A DNA stretch of 64,000 bases from Polyangium fumosum (lineage in GTDB: Bacteria > Myxococcota_A > Polyangia > Polyangiales > Polyangiaceae). The position numbers were made by a program, and so were the translations under genes. Of the stretch, positions 15,694-24,623 are shown in pieces (position 1 is the stretch's first letter; each line of letters starts with the position of its first letter). Below the pieces are notes generated by a model. It made no database searches. It saw only the letters and a list, made by a program, of their open reading frames with translations, and was not told where the DNA came from. The DNA is taken from positions 1-64,000 of the forward strand of contig NZ_SSMQ01000058.1 of assembly GCF_005144585.1 (NCBI RefSeq). The letters are read 5' to 3'.

Positions 15694-16773
15694 TCACGCC
15701 GCGGCGTGGCGCGTCTCGATGATCCCGATCCGCGCGAGCATCCGACGCACCGCGCGGAACGCGTCCGCCCGGCCGAACTGCAAGAGGTGGCCGCCGTGGA
15801 ACGTCTCCAGCGGCGCGTGAAAATGCTCGGCCATGCGCCGCGCGTGATCGAGCGGCGTGATTTGATCCCCCGCCGCCCCGACGACGAGGAATCGCTCGGG
15901 CGGGATCGACGTGGGCCGCCCGAGCGGGCTGACCACGCGTAACGTCGCTTCGATCGCCTGGTGCTGCGCCGCCTGCTGCTCCGGCGTGCCGACGAGCAGC
16001 CCCACCGCGCGCGCCACGTCGGCGATCGACGCGCACGGCACGATCGGCACCGCGAACGCGAGCGTCGGGTCGATCGTGGCCCAGAGCCCCGTCGTGTAGC
16101 CGCCGAGGCTCATGCCCATCACGCCGACCGACGACGCGCCCCGGTCGCAGAGGAGCGCCGCGAGCGCGCGGAGATCCATGATCGCCTGGCGAAACCCCTC
16201 GATCGTGAAGCGCATGTCCGGCGAGGGAAAGAGCGCCGTCCCCTTCGGCGCGCGGCACGCGTGGAAGGGCAGGACCGCCATCGCCACGTCGAGCCCGAGC
16301 TCGAAGATCCAGGGCACGGGCCAGAGCCGCTCCTCGAGCGCGAACGCCCCGCACCGGTAGCCGTGCACGAGGATCACGACCGGGCGGGGCGTAGCGTGCA
16401 AAAACAGCCGCGCCGTCGCGGTGCGATTCAGCGTGTGGCCGAGGTAGTCCGTGCGCACGCTCGCTTCGAGCGGCTCGAACTCGCTCGGCCACGTCGCGTC
16501 GAGCACCATGCCGGGATCGGGCCCGCCGAGGAGGCGCACCCGGGCGAGCTCGACGTGGGGGATCGTTGGTTCCCCAAAGAACGAGCTCGGCGCCGTGAAG
16601 AACTCGGGCTTGTCGTAGATCGCGCGGATCGTGGAGAGCAGGTCGATGCGGGCCTCGGGGCCGAGGCCCGCGGGATCGAAGGAGCGGATCATGTCCCCCC
16701 GCACGAGCATCGCCGTGCCGACGGTCTTGTCGAACCCGGACGCAGCGCTCGTGAGGATGCGGCGCAGGACCAA
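15694..16773 (-). CDS. Alpha/beta hydrolase (dienelactone-hydrolase/acetyl-esterase type)
   Basis: The product has 359 residues. I chose the TTG at 16773 because AGGAGG lies about 6 bp upstream and the frame continues upstream only as antisense of the acylase gene; an ATG about 20 codons later is the alternative. The oxyanion strand 'PVVILVHGYRCG' is followed by the nucleophile elbow 'GVMGMSLGGYTTG' and a late acid/base region with 'VVGAAGDQITPLDHARR' and 'FHGGHLLQFGR' (Asp and His). No signal peptide is present, so it should be cytoplasmic. It lies 20 bp after the penicillin acylase gene on the same strand, so they form an operon. Confidence 0.7.
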   Translation of the reverse strand: MVLRRILTSAASGFDKTVGTAMLVRGDMIRSFDPAGLGPEARIDLLSTIRAIYDKPEFFTAPSSFFGEPTIPHVELARVRLLGGPDPGMVLDATWPSEFEPLEASVRTDYLGHTLNRTATARLFLHATPRPVVILVHGYRCGAFALEERLWPVPWIFELGLDVAMAVLPFHACRAPKGTALFPSPDMRFTIEGFRQAIMDLRALAALLCDRGASSVGVMGMSLGGYTTGLWATIDPTLAFAVPIVPCASIADVARAVGLLVGTPEQQAAQHQAIEATLRVVSPLGRPTSIPPERFLVVGAAGDQITPLDHARRMAEHFHAPLETFHGGHLLQFGRADAFRAVRRMLARIGIIETRHAAA

Positions 16774-16793
16774 CCCGCCCTCCTTTGGGGAGG

Positions 16794-19661
16794 CTACTTC
16801 CGCGTCACGACCATTCGTGACTCGGCCGCAGCCACCACCTCGGGAAGCAAGAAGGGGACCCGCCGCGTCTGGTTCTTCCGCCAGAGCTCGGCTTGGTCGC
16901 GGAAATGCGGGCTCTGCGAGTCCCACACCACGCCCCCCGGCAGCGCGTTCCATGCACGCGGACCTTCCGGATCGAGGTCCACGACGAGTCGCTGCGTCGG
17001 GCCGAAATCGTAGTCGTAGCGCGGCGTCACGTCGAGCCGGGCGGTGAGGGAGAAGTCGGACGAGTCGACCGAGAAGTTGTCGCCGTGTCGCGGAAAACCG
17101 TCCGGAAAAACCGGATCGCCGAGCGGCGGGATCGAGAGCTGACCGAGGACCGGGAGGATCGCCTCGAAGCGGACGCGGTGCCGTGCGCCCCAGCGGTAGG
17201 CGCCGATGTCGGCGCCGACGTCCTCCGCGAGCGTCCCGAGCGCGTCGAGGAGCGCGCGCACGATCCGCTCGTGCTTCGTCTCGATCGCCGGCGTCGCCAT
17301 GTCGTCCCAGAGCGCGCTCTCCTTCGTGATCGGGTCGTACGTCGGGAGCGTCGCGGGTGTGTCGCGCGTGATCGCGAGGATCGCCTTGGCCTTTTGATCC
17401 CGCGGCACGAAGGGCCGGCCCGCATGCTCGAGCTCGTCCCCCAGGACGCGCTCGACGAGCCGCAGGAGCCACGCGTTGAACACGAGCGTCGCCTGCGCCG
17501 CGCGCGCCTCGATCGCCGTGTCGCCCTCCTCCGGGAGCGGCTTGTTCGTCTCCGGATCGATCCCGCTCGCGGCCTCGTAGCCGGCTTCCGTGCCCCACGC
17601 CGTGAGCAGCGCGTGCACCTTCTGGATCGCCGCCGCGTCGTAGCTGGGATCGGCCACCACGGCCGTGAGATCCGGGTGCGTCCCAGGCGTCTTGCGCTCC
17701 GCTTCGGCCCGATCGATCGCCTCGATCAGCGCGGGCGTCAGGCGCGAGCCGAGGGCTGATTTCGCGTCCCCCTGGATCTTCGCGAGATCCTCGGGCGTCG
17801 CCTTGTCGAGCCCTGCGAGCCGCTCCTGGATGCGACCTTCGCGGAAGCCGATGTCCCAGGAGCACCCGAGGTACATCGGCGTGCCGTCGGGGAGCGCGCC
17901 GTTCGAGGGATCGCCGTCGAGCGAGTCGCCGATCGGATCGTTGTTCGCCGTCGCGAGGAAGCCCGCGGCGGGGTTTTTCTCCCAGGGAACGAGGTGATCC
18001 GGCAACGCGCCCGTCCACTCGGCCGAGCCATCGCCCGGGAGCACGAGGCACGGGATCGTGCCCGAGAACGTCGCGGGGCTCCACGCGACGGCCGCCGGCG
18101 CGCGGGTCGGCAGCTTCGCGTGCGAGGTCCAGAGCACGTTGCCTTGCGTGTCCGCGATCATCCAGTTCTGCGCGCCGACCTGAAACCCGTCGAGCGCGAG
18201 CTTCGCCTCGTCGACGTTCTTGGACCTCAACAGGTGGAGGATCGCCGCGAGCTCGTTCGTCGGTTCGTCGCCGGTCCAGCGCACGCTGACCGCGCCCTTC
18301 GCCGGGTCGAGCGGCGCCACCGTGTGATCCGGCAGGATCTCCGGCAGCATCGCCCCGTGGTGCGGCACGACCGGGACCTTGTAGGTGTACGGTGCGCCGG
18401 CCTGGATCTGGATCACCTCGTCGATCGTCTCGATCGCGACGTTCTTCCCGCCGAACACGACCGACTTGCCATCCGGCGTGATCGTCTCGGCGTAGAGATC
18501 GGTCACGTCGTAGCCGGCGACCGTCGCGCCCCAGGCGATGTGCTCGTTGTGCCCCAGGATGATCCCCGGGATGCCGGGGAACGCGAGCCCCGAGACCTTT
18601 ACCCGCGCGGATGGATCCTTCGGCGTCACCTCCATCGCGACGGGCCAGAAGATCGAGGGCGCGGCGAGCGTCAGGTGCGGATCACTCGCGAGCAGCGCGT
18701 GCCCCGTGTCGCTCCTCCCCGCCGCGACGGCCCAGTTGTTCGAGCCGAATCCTTCGGGCGCAAACAGATCCTTCACCTTGCGCAGGGCCTCGCGGTACCG
18801 CTCCGTCCGCGCGCCGAGGTCGGGCAGGAGAGGGGAGGGCGCGGGGTTTTTCGCGCCGCCTTGGCCCATCGGATACCCCGTGGTCGTCGTCGCCGGCTCG
18901 TAGGGCGCGAACCGGTAGAGTTCGCGGAGGATGCCGCTTCGCGCCGCGACCAGCGGATCACCCGCGTTGTTCGGGAACGCCTTCCCGAGCGTCTGGATCG
19001 AGATCGTGTCCGCGAGCTCTGCGTCGGCCGAGTGCGAGAGCAGGTACGACTGGAGCCGCGCGATCGCGAGCGCGTCCGGGCCCGTGAAGTCGGTGAACGC
19101 ATCGACCGGGACGAGGAAGGCCGCCGCGGGCAGCGCCGCCTCGCGGTTCCGGAGCGCGCGGAAGTGCTGGGTGATGCCATCGGCGAACGCGTCGACGAGG
19201 GTTTTTTCCTCGGCCCCGAGCGTCTCGTACTGCTTCTTCGCGACCCGGTGCAGGCCGAGGCTGCGGAACACGATGTCGTTGTCGATCACGCTCGCGTCCG
19301 CGTCGGCGAGGATCTCGGCGAGCCGGCCCTCGGACACGCGGCGGTAGAACTCGATCTGCAGGTGCCGATCCTGCGCCACGAGGTAGCCCTGCACGCGCAT
19401 CGCGTCCTCGAAGCTCGACGCGAAGATGTGCGGCCGCCCGTCCGTGTCACGCACGACGTCCACGGGTGAAGCGAGGTTCTCGATCTGGACGCGCTCGCTC
19501 ACGGGCAGATCGGCGCGCTCGCCGATCGGCCCGAAGGGATCCCCCGCGGGCGGGGGGGGCGTCTGGGCGGGGTCGTCCGAGCAGCCGGCGGCGAGGGGCG
19601 CGAGGGTCAGGGCGACGAAGCTGAAGAACCGGGCGATCGGGAAGCGTCGAGGCTCATGCAT
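16794..19661 (-). CDS. Penicillin acylase family lipoprotein (Ntn hydrolase)
   Basis: The precursor has 955 residues. The N-terminus carries a lipobox ('LAPLAAGC'). The alpha-chain region has 'PVDVVRDTDGRPHIFASS' and 'VQGYLVAQDRHLQIEFYRR', typical of penicillin/AHL acylases. The autoproteolytic site with the N-terminal nucleophile of the beta chain is 'GFGSNNWAVA', Ser at residue 307. 'PGIPGIILGHNEHIAWGAT' follows, carrying the oxyanion residues. Such enzymes hydrolyse amides, including beta-lactam side chains, acyl-homoserine lactones or lipopeptides; the substrate cannot be told. The lipid anchor places it on the cell envelope. At 955 residues it is longer than typical acylases (about 750-850). 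Confidence 0.85.
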   Translation of the reverse strand: MHEPRRFPIARFFSFVALTLAPLAAGCSDDPAQTPPPPAGDPFGPIGERADLPVSERVQIENLASPVDVVRDTDGRPHIFASSFEDAMRVQGYLVAQDRHLQIEFYRRVSEGRLAEILADADASVIDNDIVFRSLGLHRVAKKQYETLGAEEKTLVDAFADGITQHFRALRNREAALPAAAFLVPVDAFTDFTGPDALAIARLQSYLLSHSADAELADTISIQTLGKAFPNNAGDPLVAARSGILRELYRFAPYEPATTTTGYPMGQGGAKNPAPSPLLPDLGARTERYREALRKVKDLFAPEGFGSNNWAVAAGRSDTGHALLASDPHLTLAAPSIFWPVAMEVTPKDPSARVKVSGLAFPGIPGIILGHNEHIAWGATVAGYDVTDLYAETITPDGKSVVFGGKNVAIETIDEVIQIQAGAPYTYKVPVVPHHGAMLPEILPDHTVAPLDPAKGAVSVRWTGDEPTNELAAILHLLRSKNVDEAKLALDGFQVGAQNWMIADTQGNVLWTSHAKLPTRAPAAVAWSPATFSGTIPCLVLPGDGSAEWTGALPDHLVPWEKNPAAGFLATANNDPIGDSLDGDPSNGALPDGTPMYLGCSWDIGFREGRIQERLAGLDKATPEDLAKIQGDAKSALGSRLTPALIEAIDRAEAERKTPGTHPDLTAVVADPSYDAAAIQKVHALLTAWGTEAGYEAASGIDPETNKPLPEEGDTAIEARAAQATLVFNAWLLRLVERVLGDELEHAGRPFVPRDQKAKAILAITRDTPATLPTYDPITKESALWDDMATPAIETKHERIVRALLDALGTLAEDVGADIGAYRWGARHRVRFEAILPVLGQLSIPPLGDPVFPDGFPRHGDNFSVDSSDFSLTARLDVTPRYDYDFGPTQRLVVDLDPEGPRAWNALPGGVVWDSQSPHFRDQAELWRKNQTRRVPFLLPEVVAAAESRMVVTRK

Positions 19662-19753
19662 GGGAAGGTCTCCTCTTTCCCGGACTAGCCTGCCGGGTCT
19701 TTGGCTCGCCGAAAATTCGTCCGTTTCTCGTCCTCTCTGGCAAGGGACCCTTC

Positions 19754-21637
19754 ATGCGCTTGGTGCAGGCCCCCGCGCCTTCGGGCTCCCCCTCTCCGCC
19801 CGTGCGACCGTCGTTTGGCGCGTTTTTCGTCGCCGCTCCCCGCAAAGCCGAGCTCCTCTCGGAGCTGCGCGGCCGCGGCTACGTGGTCGCCAGCATCGTG
19901 CGCCCCCCGGCGCCCGGACGGCTGCGCCAGGCCGTCGAGGAGGCCGTCGAGAGCGCCCTCGCCATGCGCGGCGCCCCCCCGCCGTCCGTGAGCGCCGACG
20001 TCGACGGCGCCGCCTCCCTGCGCGATCAGGTCGTCCGCGCCCGTGGCCTCGGCTCCTTTGGCCTCGCCCTCGCCTTGCCGCCGCTCACCACGCTCGCCGA
20101 CACCTCGGGCGACGCCCCCGCGCTCGGGCCCTCCGACAGCGCCGTGCTCTCGGTCTTCAACGAAGCGGCCCAGGCTGGCCCCGTGGCGCTCGTCCTCGAC
20201 GAGGGCGACCGTGGCCTCCGGATCCTCGCGCCCGTCCGCCTCGACGAGCTCGTCGCCGAAGCCGCCCCCACGCGCCGCGCCCTCCCCGAGCACTCGCGCG
20301 TCGTCGCCCGGCCGCCCCTCACGCCGCCCGCGCCGCCGCCCGAGGCCGAGCCGAGCGACGTGCGTCCCATCACGATGCATGACTCCGGCCCGCCCGAGGC
20401 CGACGCGGCGCCCGAGCGCGCGCCGATCGGCCGCCTGCGTGGCCTGAAGTCGGGCCCCCGACCGACGCCGACCCCGATGCCCACGGCGGACGGCGCGCCG
20501 CGCGCGTTCAAGTCGACCCCGCCGCCGCCCATGGACGCGGCGTCCGCGGAGCCCGCCGCCCCGGCGCCGCGCCGCACGCCCTCCTCGCCCGCGCTCGAGG
20601 CCACGCGCGACCGTGAGCCCCTGCGGGACCGCGAGCCCCCGCGCGACCGTGAGCCCCCGCGCGACCGTGAGCCCGAGGCCGCCGCCGCGCCTGCGGCGAG
20701 AAACGCCCCTGCGGCCGACACGCTCCCGCCGCCGCCGCCCTTGCCCTCCGACCTCGCGCCGCCCTCGCCGCCGGTCGCTCCCTCGCCGGTCGAGCGGGTC
20801 CTTTCGGCGGCCGAGTGGCGCGCCTTCGCGATGGACCTCGACAACGCGCGGGGCCCCAAGCCCGCGGGCGTCATCGATCGGCTCTTCGCGACCCGTTACA
20901 TGCCCCTCATCGGCGCGCTCTCGCGGGGCCACGCCGACGGCTCCGTCCAGCGCGTCGTCGACGGCTTCCGTACGGCCTTCGAGCACAGCTACACGGAAGG
21001 GTTCGCCGCGATCCGCGCGACCGGCAAGCGACCGCTGATGGTCCTCGACGCGCCCGACGTGGCGGCGCGGATCGCGCGCCTCAACAACGCCCGCGCCGTG
21101 CGCCTGCTCCTCGTCGACTCCCTCCGCTTCGACCTCGGCGAGCGTGTCATGGCGCGCCTCAAGCCGACCTTGCAGGGCCGCGCCGTTTGCGTCGACCGCA
21201 CCTTGCTCTGGAGCGCGCTCCCCACGACCACGCCGGCGCAGGTCGCGCTCCTCGGCCGTGGCCCCGAGGGCCTACGCGACCCCTTGCCCGAGCCGGGCCC
21301 CGAGCCCGACATCGTCCGCGGCCGCGCCCTCTCCACGATTCGCCGCGAGCGGTACGGCACCAAAGAAGTCTTCAAGCTCGACCTCGTCGAGGCGCGCTTG
21401 CGTGGCGTCGGCCCCGGCTTCGACGAGCGACTCGGCGGCATCGCGGACGAGGCGGCGCAGGTGATCTCGCGTTTCGTCGAGAGCTCGCCGCCGCGCACGT
21501 TGCTCTTCGTCTTCGGCGATCATGGCTTCCGGCTCTCGTGTGACGCGCGCGGCACGGCGCCTGCGACCCAGGGCGGCGCGAGCCCCGAGGAGGTGCTCGT
21601 GCCTGGGTATGCGTGGCTCGTGGGTGGGGTGCATTGA
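19754..21637 (+). CDS. PglZ-like (alkaline-phosphatase superfamily) protein with Pro-rich linker
   Basis: The product has 627 residues. The N-terminal 170 residues form a mixed domain of unknown kind, followed by a Pro/Ala/Arg-rich linker containing four copies of a five-residue D-R-E-P-(L/P) unit near residues 285-305. Residues about 450-620 resemble a PglZ domain: 'LLLVDSLRFDLG' with the metal-binding Asp (residue 454), 'LPTTTPAQVALLGRG' with a candidate Thr nucleophile near residue 490 as in PorX, and the terminal 'VFGDHGFRL' with the Asp-His pair near residue 588. PglZ domains cleave phosphoesters, including in PorX signalling and BREX defence. No BREX genes are adjacent, so a signalling or phosphodiesterase role is more likely. 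Confidence 0.6.
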   Translation: MRLVQAPAPSGSPSPPVRPSFGAFFVAAPRKAELLSELRGRGYVVASIVRPPAPGRLRQAVEEAVESALAMRGAPPPSVSADVDGAASLRDQVVRARGLGSFGLALALPPLTTLADTSGDAPALGPSDSAVLSVFNEAAQAGPVALVLDEGDRGLRILAPVRLDELVAEAAPTRRALPEHSRVVARPPLTPPAPPPEAEPSDVRPITMHDSGPPEADAAPERAPIGRLRGLKSGPRPTPTPMPTADGAPRAFKSTPPPPMDAASAEPAAPAPRRTPSSPALEATRDREPLRDREPPRDREPPRDREPEAAAAPAARNAPAADTLPPPPPLPSDLAPPSPPVAPSPVERVLSAAEWRAFAMDLDNARGPKPAGVIDRLFATRYMPLIGALSRGHADGSVQRVVDGFRTAFEHSYTEGFAAIRATGKRPLMVLDAPDVAARIARLNNARAVRLLLVDSLRFDLGERVMARLKPTLQGRAVCVDRTLLWSALPTTTPAQVALLGRGPEGLRDPLPEPGPEPDIVRGRALSTIRRERYGTKEVFKLDLVEARLRGVGPGFDERLGGIADEAAQVISRFVESSPPRTLLFVFGDHGFRLSCDARGTAPATQGGASPEEVLVPGYAWLVGGVH

Positions 21638-21890
21638 GCCGAGGGCGCGCCGCTGGGAGCGCCTGACCTCGCTCGCGGGACCGTTCACCCGCCCGCCCGA
21701 TCCTCCGAGCCTCGCTCGAAGCCCTGGTCGGCACACGCTACGCAGGCCTGCGCTGGCCCAAGGCCCTGGTCCGTCGCCGCCCGAGCCCCCAGGCATCACC
21801 AGGTCGGCCGGGAACCGCCCCTCCCACGTGCCCAAGCGACGCTCGGGGCCTTGGGAGGGCTGGTGACCGGCCCCGCTGCCGACGCTCGGG

Positions 21891-22628
21891 TTACGCGTCG
21901 CCCGCGTCCTCGTCCGTATCCTCGGCCTCGCGCGCGTCCGGCTCCTCGGCCGGGGGTCCGGTGACCTTCGTGCCGGCGGGGACCTGGAGGTCGTAGAAGT
22001 AAAGGCGGAGCTGTTCGACGCGGCCGAGGTGGCGGAGGAGGCTCTCGCAGAGCGCCTTCGCGGCGACATACCCATTGAGCCAGACTTGCCTCGTCGTCTC
22101 GACCTCGGGCGTGAGGGATTGCCTGTCGACGCGGGCGTCGTCGGCGAACGCGACGACGGGCGTGAGCGACTTCGTCATCGCATCGAATCGACCGTGCCAA
22201 TGTGCTGCCTCGCGCACGGCGCAGCCGGGCGCGGTGAGCTTCGTCGTGATGTGGGCGACGGCGAGGACCACGTCGGCGGCGGCCTTTCCGACACCACCGG
22301 CGGTGCCGTCTTTCGTGAAAAACACCTTTCGGTCGACGGCGCCGTTGTCGTGCGCGCCGAGGTGGGTGCTGAATTTGCCGAGGAGGGTGCGGGCCTGCTT
22401 GAGGAGCGGCGCCTTGCTCCGTGCGCCCTGCCTGCGCGAGGCGTCCGTGCCGCGCGCGGCCTCCACGGCCCATTTCACGGCGGTGGTGTGGGCGTCGATC
22501 TGGTCGGCGGCGTAGTTCAATGCAGGATCGTATTCGGGGATGAGGCCGAGGAGCTTCTTGCGGATCTTGTTCGAGGCATAAGGACCGTAAATCGTGACCT
22601 CGTCCTGATCGATGAACCTGTCTGCCAT
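21891..22628 (-). CDS. Conserved-looking hypothetical cytoplasmic protein
   Basis: This protein has 245 residues and no signal peptide. It is largely helical with an Ala/Lys-rich core. The N-terminal motif 'MADRFIDQDEVTIYGPYASN' and a Tyr/Leu segment 'EQLRLYFYDLQVPAGTKV' suggest a bundle followed by a short beta piece, and the last 25 residues are strongly acidic. I do not recognise the family. It is divergent from the small cysteine-containing protein gene, with about 130 bp between starts. The approximately 250 bp downstream up to the PglZ-like gene contain only a weak 8-bp hairpin and no visible gene. Confidence 0.6.
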   Translation of the reverse strand: MADRFIDQDEVTIYGPYASNKIRKKLLGLIPEYDPALNYAADQIDAHTTAVKWAVEAARGTDASRRQGARSKAPLLKQARTLLGKFSTHLGAHDNGAVDRKVFFTKDGTAGGVGKAAADVVLAVAHITTKLTAPGCAVREAAHWHGRFDAMTKSLTPVVAFADDARVDRQSLTPEVETTRQVWLNGYVAAKALCESLLRHLGRVEQLRLYFYDLQVPAGTKVTGPPAEEPDAREAEDTDEDAGDA

Positions 22629-22760
22629 TCTCGACTTCCTTCGATGAGGGGACGGTCGACGCTAGCGGATACGACGGGGACGATCCATGCCACGAAGGTG
22701 GACTCGCGCCCGTGGGGCGGATCGTGTAGAGTGGCCGCGACGAGCACGAGGGAGCCGCTG

Positions 22761-23237
22761 ATGACCCGCCGAAAGAAGCTCTTCGCCGCAGCCATCGCTT
22801 TGCCGATCGCCGTCGCCGTGGGGGTGGGCTTGAAGGTCCGCCGCGCGTCGTCGGACACGCTGGGGGCGGATGCTTGCGATAAGGACCTCGCGGCGGTGTT
22901 CGAGCTGTGCGAGGCAGGGGGGGAGATCTGCAACCCGGACAAGGGGCTGGAGGAAGCGTGCCAAGCCGGCTGCGTGATGTCCCGGTGCCCGAACCACGTG
23001 GCGTGCACGGAGCTGGATTCCATCTGGTGCAAGCCGTGCGAGGATGAAGAGGGGGCGCTCCATTGGCGGATCTTGTACGAGGTACACGAGCAGTGCAGCC
23101 CTTCGCCTGATCTCGACACATGGAGACATGCGGACTGGAAGGCTTACAGTGATTGCTACATTGCGGAGGGGGAGCGGAGGTGCCCGGCGCTCAAAAACAA
23201 GCCGCAGTGGTATCGGCCGCCTCGTACGAGGGATTGA
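22761..23237 (+). CDS. Exported cysteine-containing protein
   Basis: The product has 158 residues and starts at the ATG at 22761, preceded by GAGGGAG at 22748-22754. The N-terminus 'RRKKLFAAAIALPIAVAVG' is a signal anchor. The outside part contains ten cysteines in a C-x(7)-C-x(4)-C spacing ('CEAGGEICNPDKGLEEAC', 'CVMSRCPNHVAC', 'CKPCEDEEG'), indicating a small disulfide-rich domain. The upstream frame is open for a further 240 codons but is antisense to the 21891-22628 gene, so the internal start is preferred. Function is unknown. Confidence 0.65.
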   Translation: MTRRKKLFAAAIALPIAVAVGVGLKVRRASSDTLGADACDKDLAAVFELCEAGGEICNPDKGLEEACQAGCVMSRCPNHVACTELDSIWCKPCEDEEGALHWRILYEVHEQCSPSPDLDTWRHADWKAYSDCYIAEGERRCPALKNKPQWYRPPRTRD

Positions 23238-23258
23238 GGCTCTTTCCCGAGGGTCGTC

Positions 23259-23758
23259 CTAAAATCCGCCCTGGCCCCCCGCGCCGTCCTCGCCGCCCTG
23301 GCCATCCGTTCCGCCCATCCCCTGCGGCTCGCTCTTGAAATCGCCGCTGGCCGCGCTCCCGACGATGATGACGGTGCCGTCCCCGGGGCTCGAGCCGCAG
23401 CCGTTTGAGCCGGGGGGGTCGAGGCAGATATCTGGGGGGAGACCTCGATCTTGTGGCAGGAACTCGAGATTCCGCGGTCCTTGGCCCTTTCGATGCACGC
23501 GTCTTCGTTCTCCCAGGCGCTTCTGCGGTCGATGATCTGCGCGTCCTCCGCTCCCTGCAAGGCGTCTTGATGGTCACCCCCGCCTTGGAATCCTGAGGCG
23601 CAGGTCAAGACCACGTTGCATTGAACGAGAACCCCCTCCCTCGCGCCGGCCTCGCCGTTCGGCGGCCCCCTCTTCGGGTTCTTGCACTCGGGATCCCAGC
23701 ACGCCGGTCCGAGCACGACGAACCACACGAAAACCAAGCCAACGACGAGCGATCGCAT
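23259..23758 (-). pseudogene. Cysteine-rich secreted protein gene with a frameshift in a G homopolymer
   Basis: Translation from the ATG at 23758 gives a signal peptide ('VVGLVFVWFVVLGPAC') and a cysteine-containing body up to 'SSCHKIEVSP'. The frame then becomes shadow-like (Ala/Arg-rich, no cysteine). The neighbouring frame continues sensibly with 'DICLDPPGSNGCGSSPGDG' and a Gly/Gln-rich tail ending at 23259. The two join if one base is added to the G6 run at 23434-23439 (C6 on the coding strand). This is either a real inactivating or phase-variable frameshift or a sequencing error. Without correction the frame would run to about 200 residues with an unrelated tail. Confidence 0.5.
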
Positions 23759-23845
23759 GCCAGGTCTCCGCGCCGAATCATTCTAGAGGACCGAGCTCAG
23801 GCGGCACAAGATTGGAGCGGTTCCGGAGCAAGGCAGCCCGTCCCG

Positions 23846-24565
23846 TCACCTGTCTGATGCATAGATGAGATCGGAGCGCACCGCATACTTCACGCCGGCC
23901 GTGACCTCGGCGCCCTCGTGCAAGAGCAGGTGGTCGAACACGACGACACTCCCCGGGGCCGGACGCACCGCGAATCGCACGCGATTGTTGAATTTGCGCC
24001 CTCGCCCCTCCCCGCGGCGGCTCTTCTTGTCCTTCTCCTCGAAGAAGCGCGTCGAGCCGCCCTCGAAGCCTTCGTTCAAATAAATCATGAGCGACGCGCG
24101 CGTCTCCCCCCGCGGCACGGCCGTGCGCACGTCGACGTGCGGGGAGAAGCGCTGGCCGACCTCGTATCGATAGACCCGAAAGCGATCGTTCAGGCCTACG
24201 AGGGGCGAGGCCTCGTGCTCCGTATCCACGTGGCCACGAATGCGTGCCCAGAGCCCTTCGGCGAGCGGCGGCGCGTCGAGCACGACGCGCAGGTTGTTGC
24301 GGGCCGCGAGGTTCACCCGGTACGTGTCGTTGCCAATGGCGAGCCCCGCGTGCGTGAAGCCGATCGCCTCCGCCGTGGTGATCAATCGCTTGCATTCCTT
24401 CGGCGACATCACGCCGTGCAAGACATAGACCCCCTTCTCGACGTCCTCGCGCCGGACCGCGACGGCGCGGTCTTCGTCGAGCAAGACCTCGTCGAGGCGA
24501 TGCGGCACGGCGCGGAAGGTCTCCTCCCTGCGGAAAGAAATGTGGGTTCGGGATTTCATGGACAT
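23846..24565 (-). CDS. 2-oxoglutarate/Fe(II)-dependent prolyl-hydroxylase-like oxygenase
   Basis: Translation from the ATG at 24565 gives 239 residues. An upstream ATG at 24637 would overlap the prfB start and is rejected. The double-stranded beta-helix motifs are present: metal ligands in 'SPHVD' (His-x-Asp) and the distal His in 'LLLHEGAEV', and a basic residue in 'GVKYAVRSDLIY' for the cosubstrate carboxylate. The 'HGVMSPKECKRLI' segment is the usual P4H N-terminal strand. P4H-type enzymes hydroxylate proline in proteins. The gene is divergent from prfB with about 60 bp between starts, so both may share one regulatory region. Confidence 0.8.
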   Translation of the reverse strand: MSMKSRTHISFRREETFRAVPHRLDEVLLDEDRAVAVRREDVEKGVYVLHGVMSPKECKRLITTAEAIGFTHAGLAIGNDTYRVNLAARNNLRVVLDAPPLAEGLWARIRGHVDTEHEASPLVGLNDRFRVYRYEVGQRFSPHVDVRTAVPRGETRASLMIYLNEGFEGGSTRFFEEKDKKSRRGEGRGRKFNNRVRFAVRPAPGSVVVFDHLLLHEGAEVTAGVKYAVRSDLIYASDR

Positions 24566-24587
24566 GTCCTCGGCAGCCTGGTCGCCT

Positions 24588-24616
24588 TTGACGAAGGGAG
24601 CGCCGTCATGTATACG
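24588..24616 (+). promoter_or_regulatory. Sigma-70-type promoter of prfB, giving a probable leaderless mRNA
   Basis: TTGACG (24588-24593) and TATACG (24611-24616) are separated by exactly 17 bp. A start site about seven bases after the -10 falls at the prfB ATG (24624) or within two bases of it. No Shine-Dalgarno sequence is visible before that ATG, consistent with leaderless translation. Confidence 0.6.
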
Positions 24617-24623
24617 ATGATGC

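Noticed and set aside
16774-18084. Longer version of the alpha/beta hydrolase starting at 18084
   Set aside because: The extra part lies in an alternative frame of the penicillin acylase gene and is Arg-rich; the TTG with AGGAGG gives a clean start.
21818-21858. Inverted repeat CCCTCCCA...TGGGAGGG in the gap after the PglZ-like gene
   Set aside because: The loop of 25 bases and lack of a T-run make a terminator unlikely; chance in GC-rich DNA is possible.
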